Source of the DNA: Caballeronia sp031450805
GTDB lineage: Bacteria > Pseudomonadota > Gammaproteobacteria > Burkholderiales > Burkholderiaceae
Reading direction: 5' to 3'
DNA: 64,000 bases
Assembly (NCBI RefSeq): GCF_031450805.1
Contig: NZ_JARTVY010000005.1
Coordinates: 186,001-250,000 of the forward strand
The notes beneath the pieces were generated by a model, which was not told the origin of the DNA, made no database searches, and worked only from the letters and a program-made list of their open reading frames with translations. This document shows positions 8,293 through 15,454 of this stretch, in pieces; the stretch's first letter is position 1; the number at the start of each line of letters is the position of its first letter. The translations under genes and the position numbers were made by a program.

Positions 8293-9078
8293 ATGACGAA
8301 AGACCAGACTACCCACGCTCACGCACACGGAGATTCGGCCAGGCGCAAACGGCTCGGCCGTCCGGCGGGCAACGTGAATCAGCGCGAGAACATCCTCGAC
8401 GCCGCCGAAGTCGATTTCTCGCAGCGCGGCTATGCGGGCACGTCGCTCAAGGAAGTGGCGGCGTCGTGCGGTGTCACGCAGGCGCTGATCACGTATTACT
8501 TCGGCACCAAGCAGCAGTTGTTCGAGCAGGTCTTCCTGCGTCGCGCGACGCTGGTGTCGGAAGAGCGGGTCAGTCTGCTGCGCGCGCTGGGCGATAGCGG
8601 CGCGAAGCCGAACGTGCGTGACATCGTGCGGGCGTTCTTGCAGCCGCTCGTCGCGTTGCGCCAGTCCGACGGCGGCCGCGCGTTCATCCGGCTGCAGGCG
8701 CGCCTGCATACCGAGCCGCCCGACATCTCCTACAGCCTGCGCAGCACGGCCTATGGCGACTCCACCGACGCCTACGTCGACGCACTGCGCGCCGCACTGC
8801 CCGGCTTGCCCGCGAAAGACCTCTACTGGCGCGTGACCGCGATGATCGGCGCCTATCTGTACGCGTTCTCGGATACGCACCGGCTCGACATGCTGGCCAA
8901 GGGCGCATGCGATCCGTGGGACGCGAAGGAGACGCTGGAGCAGTTGACGAGCTTCATCGTCGGCGGGCTGGAGGCGCAGGCGAGCGCAGCGGCCAAGCCG
9001 GAAACGACGAGCCGCGCGAAGAAAACGGTGAAGGCACCGAAGGCCGCGAAGACCGCCCGAGCGCCGCGGGCGGCCTGA
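8293..9078 (+). CDS. TetR-family transcriptional regulator, probable nic repressor
   Basis: A 261-aa protein. After a ~30-residue His/basic lead (THAHAHGDSARRKRLGRP) comes a TetR helix-turn-helix: ENILDAAEVDFSQRGYAGTS, then LKEVAASCGVTQALITYYFG. The ligand domain follows to about residue 235. The end is a Lys/Ala/Pro-rich tail (AKKTVKAPKAAKTARAPRAA) resembling histone H1-like tails and absent from most TetR proteins. It is divergent from nicC with a palindrome between them, so it probably represses the nic operon and the transporter. Known nicotinate clusters of Pseudomonas use MarR-type NicR, so regulation here would differ. The effector is unknown. Confidence 0.85.
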   Translation: MTKDQTTHAHAHGDSARRKRLGRPAGNVNQRENILDAAEVDFSQRGYAGTSLKEVAASCGVTQALITYYFGTKQQLFEQVFLRRATLVSEERVSLLRALGDSGAKPNVRDIVRAFLQPLVALRQSDGGRAFIRLQARLHTEPPDISYSLRSTAYGDSTDAYVDALRAALPGLPAKDLYWRVTAMIGAYLYAFSDTHRLDMLAKGACDPWDAKETLEQLTSFIVGGLEAQASAAAKPETTSRAKKTVKAPKAAKTARAPRAA

Positions 9079-9100
9079 GTCACGCCTGAAGCCGCATGGA

Positions 9101-9328
9101 TTACCGGCGCAGGCCGATTTCCATCGAGTCGATCACGTGCGTGAGGGTCGCGTGCATCGACGTGAGCGCGGCCGGCGGCAAGTCCGCGCTGGCGGTCTCG
9201 CCGATCATGTCGCGCAGCGTCTCCTGAACATCGATGGATGCGCTCTGCGGCAGCGCGGCGGCGATCACGCTGATCGCGGCGGTGAGTCCATGCAATCTGC
9301 CCGTCAATACTTCGAGTTCCTGGCTCAT
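9101..9328 (-). CDS. Small unknown protein in the nic cluster (75 aa)
   Basis: I do not recognise this protein. It is acidic, Cys-free and probably all-helical (ELEVLTGRLHGLTAAISVIAAALP, then VQETLRDMIG and ALTSMHATLTHVIDSMEIGLRR). It has a good ribosome site (AGGAAG, 7 bases before ATG 9328). It converges on the TetR gene with 22 bases between stops and is separated from the upstream transporter gene by an intrinsic terminator, so it likely has its own promoter or depends on read-through. No signal peptide is seen. Confidence 0.6.
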   Translation of the reverse strand: MSQELEVLTGRLHGLTAAISVIAAALPQSASIDVQETLRDMIGETASADLPPAALTSMHATLTHVIDSMEIGLRR

Positions 9329-9361
9329 TTCTGACTTCCTGTCGTTGCGTTGATTGAAGCG

Positions 9362-9395
9362 TAAAAGCGGACCGTCGGCGATGAGGACGGTCCGC
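9362..9395 (-). terminator. Intrinsic terminator after the MFS transporter
   Basis: On the minus strand GCGGACCGTC pairs perfectly with GACGGTCCGC (10 bp, 9-nt loop) and is followed by TTTT. It begins six bases after the stop of the transporter gene at 9401. Confidence 0.85.
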
Positions 9396-9400
9396 GGAGA

Positions 9401-10810
9401 TCACATCGGTTCGGTGGCCGGATGCGCTTTCAGCTTGACGAAGAGCGCGAGCCCCGCGATCACCGAAGGCACCGCGAGCAGGGCGAACACCGCCGGCAGG
9501 CCGAGCTTCCACTGTGCGAACAGTCCGCCGAGCGCAACGCCCGCAATGCCGCCGAAACGCCCGACGCCGTACATCCACGAGACGCCGGTCGCGCGGCTCT
9601 GCGTCGGATAGAACATGGCGGCGAGCGAGGGCATCGACGATTGCGCGCCGTTCATCGTCGTGCCGGCGAGAAAGATCAGCGCGCTCACGAGCCCGACGCT
9701 GCCGATCGCCTGCCCGACCACGAAGATGAACACCGCGGTCAGCAGATAACCGAGCATCACGATGACGTTCGCGTTCCAGCGATCCATCAGCCAGCCCGAC
9801 GCCACGGTGCCGATGCCGCCGCCGAGCGGGAAGAGCGCGGTCAGCAGCGCGGCGCGTTCGGGCGTGAATCCCGCTTCGTTCATGAGGAGCGGCATCCAGC
9901 TCATCAGCAGATAGAAGATGACGAGGCCCATGAAGTACGTGAGCCACAGCATGATCGTGCCGACGAGAAAGTGCCTCGAGAGAATGGCGCCGACGGACGT
10001 CTTCGCGTGGATCTGCACGCGTTCGGAAAGGCGGAACGACTGGACGCGCGACAGATCGAGCGGCGCGATCTTCACGAGCGGCGCACCGATTTTTTCCTTG
10101 GGCGCGCCCTGCTTCACGAGAAAGCGCACGGATTCCGGCACCCACAGCACCACGCCGAGAACAAGGATCAGCGGCAGCACGCCACCGACCACGAAGAGGC
10201 TATGCCAGCCATACGCCGGGATGAGCCACGACGACATGAAGCCGCCGAGCGCCGCGCCGACCGTGAAGCCGCAATACGTCGTGTTGACGATAATCGCGCG
10301 GCTTCGCTGCGGCGCGTATTCGGAGACGAGGGTGATGCTGTTCGGAATCGCCGCTCCGAGACCGATGCCCGTGAGAAAGCGCAACGTCACGAGCGATTCG
10401 ATGGAGCCCGCGAACGCGGTTGCGAGACTCATCGCACCGAAGAAGGCCGTCGCAGCGATGAGCACGCTCTTGCGCCCGAAGCGGTCGGCGGCAGGGCCGG
10501 AGATGACCGCGCCCGCGGCCAGTCCGAAGAGCGCGGCGCTCAACACGGGCGCGAGCGCAGCCTTCGAGATGCCCCAGCCTTTGACGAGCGCTGGCGCGAT
10601 ATATCCGATGGCCGCGGTATCCATGCCATCGATCAGCACGATCAGGAAGCACACGCCCATCAGGACCCACTGGAAGCGCGAGAAGCGATGCGCGTCGATG
10701 AACGCTTCGACGGGCACGTCCCCGCTCCACGCATCGCCGCGATCGGAAACCGATGGATGTCCCGCCCGCGGCGGAAAGGCCGGGCCGGATTGAAGCTCTG
10801 CTTGCGACAT
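9401..10810 (-). CDS. MFS transporter, aromatic acid:H+ symporter (AAHS) type
   Basis: A 469-aa inner-membrane permease with about 12 helices. Family marks are MDTAAIGYIAPALVKGWG in helix 1, the loop motif GPAADRFGRKSV after helix 2, RFLTGIGLGAAIPNSI in helix 4, and a second-half counterpart SGWLMDRWN. This matches AAHS transporters for benzoate- or nicotinate-like acids. ATG 10810 is preferred over an upstream in-frame start because GAGGAG sits 7 bases before it. Being next to the nic operon with the same palindrome upstream, it is probably the importer of nicotinate or 6-hydroxynicotinate (NicT-like). The substrate is inferred. Confidence 0.85.
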   Translation of the reverse strand: MSQAELQSGPAFPPRAGHPSVSDRGDAWSGDVPVEAFIDAHRFSRFQWVLMGVCFLIVLIDGMDTAAIGYIAPALVKGWGISKAALAPVLSAALFGLAAGAVISGPAADRFGRKSVLIAATAFFGAMSLATAFAGSIESLVTLRFLTGIGLGAAIPNSITLVSEYAPQRSRAIIVNTTYCGFTVGAALGGFMSSWLIPAYGWHSLFVVGGVLPLILVLGVVLWVPESVRFLVKQGAPKEKIGAPLVKIAPLDLSRVQSFRLSERVQIHAKTSVGAILSRHFLVGTIMLWLTYFMGLVIFYLLMSWMPLLMNEAGFTPERAALLTALFPLGGGIGTVASGWLMDRWNANVIVMLGYLLTAVFIFVVGQAIGSVGLVSALIFLAGTTMNGAQSSMPSLAAMFYPTQSRATGVSWMYGVGRFGGIAGVALGGLFAQWKLGLPAVFALLAVPSVIAGLALFVKLKAHPATEPM

Positions 10811-10917
10811 GAACAACTCCTCGTTGTCGACGGCTCGCACCGTCCATGAATGCCACCAGGCCGGCCAGATGCCGGAACTGCGCGAAGCGGGGGCCCACCG
10901 GTTTCGACGCGGTTTTA

Positions 10918-10933
10918 TTATATGTATCTATAA
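10918..10933. promoter_or_regulatory. Second nic-type palindrome upstream of the MFS gene
   Basis: TTATATGTATCTATAA shares arms TTATA/TATAA, spacing and the TTATATG half with 8141-8156. It lies about 108 bases upstream of the transporter start at 10810. It sits in an AT-rich island (10913-10942) that probably also holds the promoter. The rest of 10811-11170 has no convincing gene. Confidence 0.55.
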
Positions 10934-11170
10934 TTAATAAACGCAATCGGGAAAAAAATAGGGGTTTGGCGTGCGGGTGGCGGCGGAGCGGGGCGCAAGA
11001 TTCGAGCGACCGGCAGTAAAGCGGCTGCGCGCGTGACGGCCGCCGCGGCCTTCATTCGGCAGGCGAGCGGGTGCGACGACGCGACGGGCGGCGCCGTCGT
11101 CGTGCGATTCGTCGTGGTGAATATCCTCGCCTGTGCCGTCGGCCGCAGCATGCCGAACGCGCGATCCTCA

Positions 11171-12718
11171 TCAACGCGAGAACGTGCCGAGTCCTTCCGC
11201 GTCGTAATACTCGATCGTGACCTGATCGCTCAGGAACGAGACCTTCGAGATCGTGCCGGGCGCGGCGTTCTCGTTGGTGAGCGTGAACGTGAACGTGTCG
11301 CCGTCCCAGTGCGAGAGAGGAAGACGCAGCGGCGTGGCGCCGATGGTCAACACGAGCGTTCCGCCCGCATCGCTGATTTGGATGGGACCGTGGTAATCGT
11401 TGTTGTAGGCGCCGGTGTACGTCGACAGTGAGCGCGCCGGAAGCGGCGACGCCGGCGGCGATACGCCGACGAGCGATCCCGACGGTTTCGTCTGGTCCGC
11501 GAATGCGTGGCTGGCAAGCGTGAACCAGTCGCGCTGTATCGAGCCGAACTGGACGAGATCGAAGAACTGCGCGGTGAGCGTCTCCGGTACGCCGACCGGA
11601 AAGCCGTTAGTGAGTGCGACGATTGCGCACCCGGTCGACGGCACCACCACGAAATTCGTGGCCGCGCCCGCGAAGAACGCGCCCGAATGGCTATAGGTCG
11701 CGCGGCCCGCAGCCGACGTCCCGACGTTGAAACCGAAGCCGTAGTAGCTGGCGGGCTGTCCGTTCCCGGCGGGCTGAGTCTGCGACTGAGGACTGATTGC
11801 GGCGCTCAAGGCGTTCGCATCGACGATTCCCGCGCCGTTGAACATGCCGTTGCCGAGCATCATCGCCAGCCATCTGGCCATGTCGTTCGCGGACGAGCTG
11901 ACGCCCCCCGCAGGCGACTGGGCGTCCGGCATCGAGCCCAGGCCGACCACCCATTGGCCGTTGCGCTTGACGTGGCCCGTCGCGCGATTCGCCCGCGCAA
12001 CGAAGTCGGCGTAGCGCGAACTCGTGCTCGTCATGCCGAGCGGCTGATACAGCGTGCGCTCCGACAGCGTCGCCCAATCGATGCCCGCAGCCGCCGCCAC
12101 CGACAGCGCGCCCGCGGTCAGGCCGAAGTTCGTATAGGCGTAAGACCGCCTGAACGGAGTGAGCGGCAGGTAACGCAGGCGTTCGAGCACGCTTCGCTGA
12201 TCGAATCCCATGTCTTCGAGCAGATCGCCGGCGTGATCGGGCAGGCCGGAGCGATGCGCGTACATGTCGCCGACAGTGACGGCCGCGGTGGTGTCGGGAT
12301 TCGACAGTGCGAACCAGGGCAGATTCGCTTGCACCGGCGTGTCCCACCTGATTGCGCCGATGCCGACCTGATGCGCGACGACCATCGACCCTACCGGCTT
12401 CGACAGCGATGCGAGCTGAAACACCGTATCGGGATCGACCGGCAGGCCCGAGCCGATGAGCCGGGTGCCGAAGCCTTTTGCATACACTGTCTTGAGGTTA
12501 CGCACGACCGCGACGGACATGCCGGGCACGCCTGTGTTCGTCATCAGGGTGTTGGCGAGCGCGTCGAGCTGGGCGATCGCGGCATCGATCCGTGCATCGG
12601 GCACGGGTGCGTCCGTGCTGTTGCCGCCGGAATTGGAATCGTCCGAGCCGCCGCATCCCGCGACGGCGCCGCACAACGCGGCGCCCAGAAAGCGCCGCCG
12701 TCCCTTGTTCTGACTCAT
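11171..12718 (-). CDS. Beta-lactamase-fold serine hydrolase, predicted Tat lipoprotein
   Basis: A 515-aa protein. The N-terminus has a twin-arginine-like RRRFLGAAL and a lipobox AVAGC (Cys near residue 22), followed by a Ser/Gly/Asn linker, so it is probably a periplasm-facing lipoprotein. The class C/esterase motifs are present: SxxK in LASLSKPVG, YxN in SYAYTNFG, and HSG in place of KTG in TYSHSGAFFAG. A separate ~100-residue C-terminal beta domain starts near SLSTYTGAYNNDYHG. Such proteins are usually esterases, D-amino-acid peptidases or carboxypeptidases rather than antibiotic lactamases. GGAG precedes ATG 12718. Confidence 0.85.
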   Translation of the reverse strand: MSQNKGRRRFLGAALCGAVAGCGGSDDSNSGGNSTDAPVPDARIDAAIAQLDALANTLMTNTGVPGMSVAVVRNLKTVYAKGFGTRLIGSGLPVDPDTVFQLASLSKPVGSMVVAHQVGIGAIRWDTPVQANLPWFALSNPDTTAAVTVGDMYAHRSGLPDHAGDLLEDMGFDQRSVLERLRYLPLTPFRRSYAYTNFGLTAGALSVAAAAGIDWATLSERTLYQPLGMTSTSSRYADFVARANRATGHVKRNGQWVVGLGSMPDAQSPAGGVSSSANDMARWLAMMLGNGMFNGAGIVDANALSAAISPQSQTQPAGNGQPASYYGFGFNVGTSAAGRATYSHSGAFFAGAATNFVVVPSTGCAIVALTNGFPVGVPETLTAQFFDLVQFGSIQRDWFTLASHAFADQTKPSGSLVGVSPPASPLPARSLSTYTGAYNNDYHGPIQISDAGGTLVLTIGATPLRLPLSHWDGDTFTFTLTNENAAPGTISKVSFLSDQVTIEYYDAEGLGTFSR

Positions 12719-12835
12719 TCCTGGTCTCCGGCGTGACGATCGCGGCGCGCGAGACTGCTTGTCCGATCGTTCGAGGTGTCCTCGCGCGCCAGCTTTCAGT
12801 TATAGGCCATGACCGGCGATTGTTGAAAGAGTCGT

Positions 12836-13825
12836 TCACGCAGTGCGTGCCGGTTGCGAAAGATTCTTTGTCCTGATGAAACCTGCACCCGTCAAAGCAT
12901 GGCAGATCGCACTGACATGACGATGATCCGTTCCGCAGCATCCGCCCACCACGTTCATGCGCGGCAACAACGCACGCAGCGCCCGATACTGCGCGCCGAG
13001 CTCCTCCGGATCGCCATCGTCGAGATCGGTGGAGTCGTCCAGCTCGGCATGACTGAGCCGCGATGCGTTCGCGCGGACGCCATGAACGCGATCGAGCCAC
13101 GCGCCGCCATCGCCGAGCACGGTTTCGAAATGCGATGGATGCGCGCAATTGATCATGTAATACGCGGCATACCCGCCGGATTCTTCATCCGCGCGCTCGA
13201 CCGCATCGCGCAGTGCATCGCCCGATGGCAAGCGTCCGTCGGTTTCGAGCGTGAACGAAATCGCGACAGGCATATCGGCTCGCCTCGCCGCGTCGATCAC
13301 GCCGATGCCTTCGTCCGGGTAAGTGATCGTGAACGCCGCGACCATGTCGGCCGCGGTTGACGCGAAAGTGTCGATCTGCGGCTGATGATAGGCGCGCGCC
13401 TCGTCACGGGTCATGCGCGATTCGATCCGATAGGCGTCGCCGCGCGGCCCGAGACAACCGCTGATGACGATCGGCGTTTCCGGCGTCTCGAAGTCGGCCC
13501 GCACCCGCACGAGCATGTCGATCGCCTTCCGGTTGACGTGCGCCAGCGCGGCGTCCGGGTAGCCCAGCTTGCGGCCCCAGTCCGCGTTGGCGCGCCAGGT
13601 CGGCGCTTCGAGCACGAGACCGACGCCTTCTTTGGCGGCGATGCTCGCATACGTGCGGAAATAGCTTTCCAGACGCGCGGCGCCGTCGGCGTCTTTCAGC
13701 AGGTCGAAGGCGGCGAAGCAGGGCAACTCGATTCCTTCGTGGAAGATCAGCGTCGTCTCGATTCCGCCGTCGGTCATGAAAAGCCCGTCATCGAGCTGGG
13801 GAAGGCGAGTGCGGTACTGGCTCAT
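12836..13825 (-). CDS. Homocysteine S-methyltransferase family protein
   Basis: The family transfers a methyl group from S-methylmethionine, SAM or betaine-like donors to homocysteine to make methionine. The 329-aa protein opens with DGGIETTLIF and has the zinc ligands: Cys in YMINCAHPSHF and the Cys pair in NVVGGCCGTDHRH. ATG 13825 has GGAG seven bases upstream; the ATG two codons earlier is too close to it. It is divergent from a GlxA-type regulator, with two inverted copies of a 10-mer in between. The methyl donor is not determinable from sequence. Confidence 0.88.
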   Translation of the reverse strand: MSQYRTRLPQLDDGLFMTDGGIETTLIFHEGIELPCFAAFDLLKDADGAARLESYFRTYASIAAKEGVGLVLEAPTWRANADWGRKLGYPDAALAHVNRKAIDMLVRVRADFETPETPIVISGCLGPRGDAYRIESRMTRDEARAYHQPQIDTFASTAADMVAAFTITYPDEGIGVIDAARRADMPVAISFTLETDGRLPSGDALRDAVERADEESGGYAAYYMINCAHPSHFETVLGDGGAWLDRVHGVRANASRLSHAELDDSTDLDDGDPEELGAQYRALRALLPRMNVVGGCCGTDHRHVSAICHALTGAGFIRTKNLSQPARTA

Positions 13826-13890
13826 GGTCATGCTCCGTCAACGAGGTCACGTCAGAGAGGTCGTCCGCAATGCGTCGCCGGTCGTGGCCG

Positions 13891-13970
13891 AGTGTAAGGA
13901 GGGGATACAACATGCGCGTCCGGGCGCCCGCTACGGCGAGGCGTACTGGCGCGAACGGCTTCCTTACACT
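13891..13970. promoter_or_regulatory. Widely spaced inverted repeat between methyltransferase and GlxA-type regulator
   Basis: AGTGTAAGGA at 13891-13900 is matched by its exact reverse complement TCCTTACACT at 13961-13970, 70 bases apart. The pair lies in the divergent intergenic region. Two such sites could be bound by the AraC-type regulator encoded next door, with DNA looping; this is inferred. Confidence 0.45.
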
Positions 13971-14055
13971 TAAATAACATTGGGACGGAGCCACGATACG
14001 GCGGGCCGCCGTCCGACGCCAAAGCCATTTCGGCAACTTACCGGACAAAACGGCC

Positions 14056-15090
14056 ATGAACGACCGCACGCCCGCGCGCATCTGCATCCTGGCGCTGCCC
14101 GAGACATCGGCGTCCGTGGTGTACGGCATGTATGACATGTTCATGTCGGCGGGGCGCGATTGGGGCGTCATCGTCGAAGGCACGCCGGGGCGCGCGCCGA
14201 TTTCGCCTCGCGTGGTGTCGCGTCACGGCGGCACATTCGTCGCCGGCAACAACGTGCGGATCACGGCGGATGCCGCGCTGGATGCGTGCGCGGATGCCGA
14301 CGTCATCTGCGTGCCCGAACTGCTCGTTTCGCCCGGCGAGCCGCTCGCCGGCCGCTTCGACGATGAAATCGCGTGCCTCAGACGCTGCCATGCGCAGGGA
14401 AAGATACTGGCGACGGCGTGTTCCGGCGCGATCCTGCTGGCGGAAGCGGGCCTGCTCGACGGCCTCGACGCAACGACGCACTGGGCGTTCTGCGAGTCCA
14501 TGGCGCGGCGCTATCCGTCGATCAGGGTCCGCGCGCACCGGGCGCTCATCGCATCGGGGGAGGGCGAGCGGCTCATCATGGCGGGCGGCGGCACGTCATG
14601 GCTGGATCTGGCGTTGTATCTGATCGCGCGGCTGGCCGGCATCGAAACGGCGATGCAGACGGCGCGCATCAATCTTGTCGACTGGCACGACGTCGGCCAG
14701 CAGCCGTTCGCTCGGCTTGCGCGCACGCGTCAGGCGGAAGATGCGGTCATCGCGCGTTGTCAGTCATGGATCGCCGATCACTACGCGCAGTCCTCGCCCG
14801 TCAGCGCGATGATGCAGCTGAGCGGCCTGCCCGAGCGATCGTTCAAGCGCCGTTTTCAGCGGGCGACAGGAATGTCCCCGCTCGCATACGTGCATACGCT
14901 GCGCCTGGAAGAAGCGAAACAAATGCTCGAAGCCGACAGTCAGCCGATCGAAGCCATCGCCAATGAGGTCGGCTATGAGGACGCGGGCTTCTTCACCCGT
15001 CTCTTCACGCGCAAGGTGAACCTCACGCCGGCGCAGTATCGGCGACGCTTCGGCGGCATGCGCGATGCGATTGCGTCCGTCAAGGCGTAA
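14056..15090 (+). CDS. GlxA-family AraC-type regulator with DJ-1/PfpI domain
   Basis: A 344-aa regulator. Residues 1-190 form an amidase-like DJ-1/PfpI domain that starts ARICILALPETSASVVYGMYD and has a nucleophile-elbow-like ATACSGAILLAEAGLLDG. Residues ~235-335 form the two-HTH AraC domain (FKRRFQRATGMSPLAYVHTLR, then IEAIANEVGYEDAGFFTRLF). Relatives regulate arginine, choline/carnitine or methylated-amine use, which fits the divergent homocysteine methyltransferase. It probably binds the paired 10-mers at 13891/13961. It has its own ribosome site region and no downstream co-directional partner. Confidence 0.9.
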   Translation: MNDRTPARICILALPETSASVVYGMYDMFMSAGRDWGVIVEGTPGRAPISPRVVSRHGGTFVAGNNVRITADAALDACADADVICVPELLVSPGEPLAGRFDDEIACLRRCHAQGKILATACSGAILLAEAGLLDGLDATTHWAFCESMARRYPSIRVRAHRALIASGEGERLIMAGGGTSWLDLALYLIARLAGIETAMQTARINLVDWHDVGQQPFARLARTRQAEDAVIARCQSWIADHYAQSSPVSAMMQLSGLPERSFKRRFQRATGMSPLAYVHTLRLEEAKQMLEADSQPIEAIANEVGYEDAGFFTRLFTRKVNLTPAQYRRRFGGMRDAIASVKA

Positions 15091-15370
15091 TCATCGCGAC
15101 CGGCTTCCGAACGTCGATGCAATTTAGTTAGGCTCACCTATCATGCGTCTTGTATCCTTCGATACCGGCCGCACCACGCGGCGAATCGATTAGATGCTGC
15201 ATCAACGCTCGCATGGTTGCAACGGTTCCGTCCTGCCTCCGTGTAAGCAGCCAGATCAGCGAGGCGCCGTGCATCCAATCGGCGGAACGGGAGGAGGCCC
15301 AAAGCGGTGGACGCGATCACTTGTCTCTGAAACGCCGCTGTCGTTAGCGGCCGGACTCTCAGTGTCCACG

Positions 15371-15400
15371 CCGGCCGCTGTCAAGCCGCGCTGCGGCCGG
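15371..15400. terminator. Stem-loop between convergent genes
   Basis: CCGGCCGC (15371-15378) pairs with GCGGCCGG (15393-15400) around a 14-nt loop. It lies between the GlxA-type gene (ends 15090) and the phospholipase gene (ends 15455 on the other strand). There is no T-run. I see nothing else in 15091-15454. Confidence 0.35.
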
Positions 15401-15454
15401 TGAGATCAACAAGCGAGAGGCGCCGGACCGACACGGGGCGCCCCTTGTGCCGCT

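Noticed and set aside
9422..10849. 475-codon open frame antisense to the MFS transporter
   Set aside because: Product is Glu/Arg/His-rich without hydrophobic segments; the opposite strand encodes a clear 12-helix transporter.
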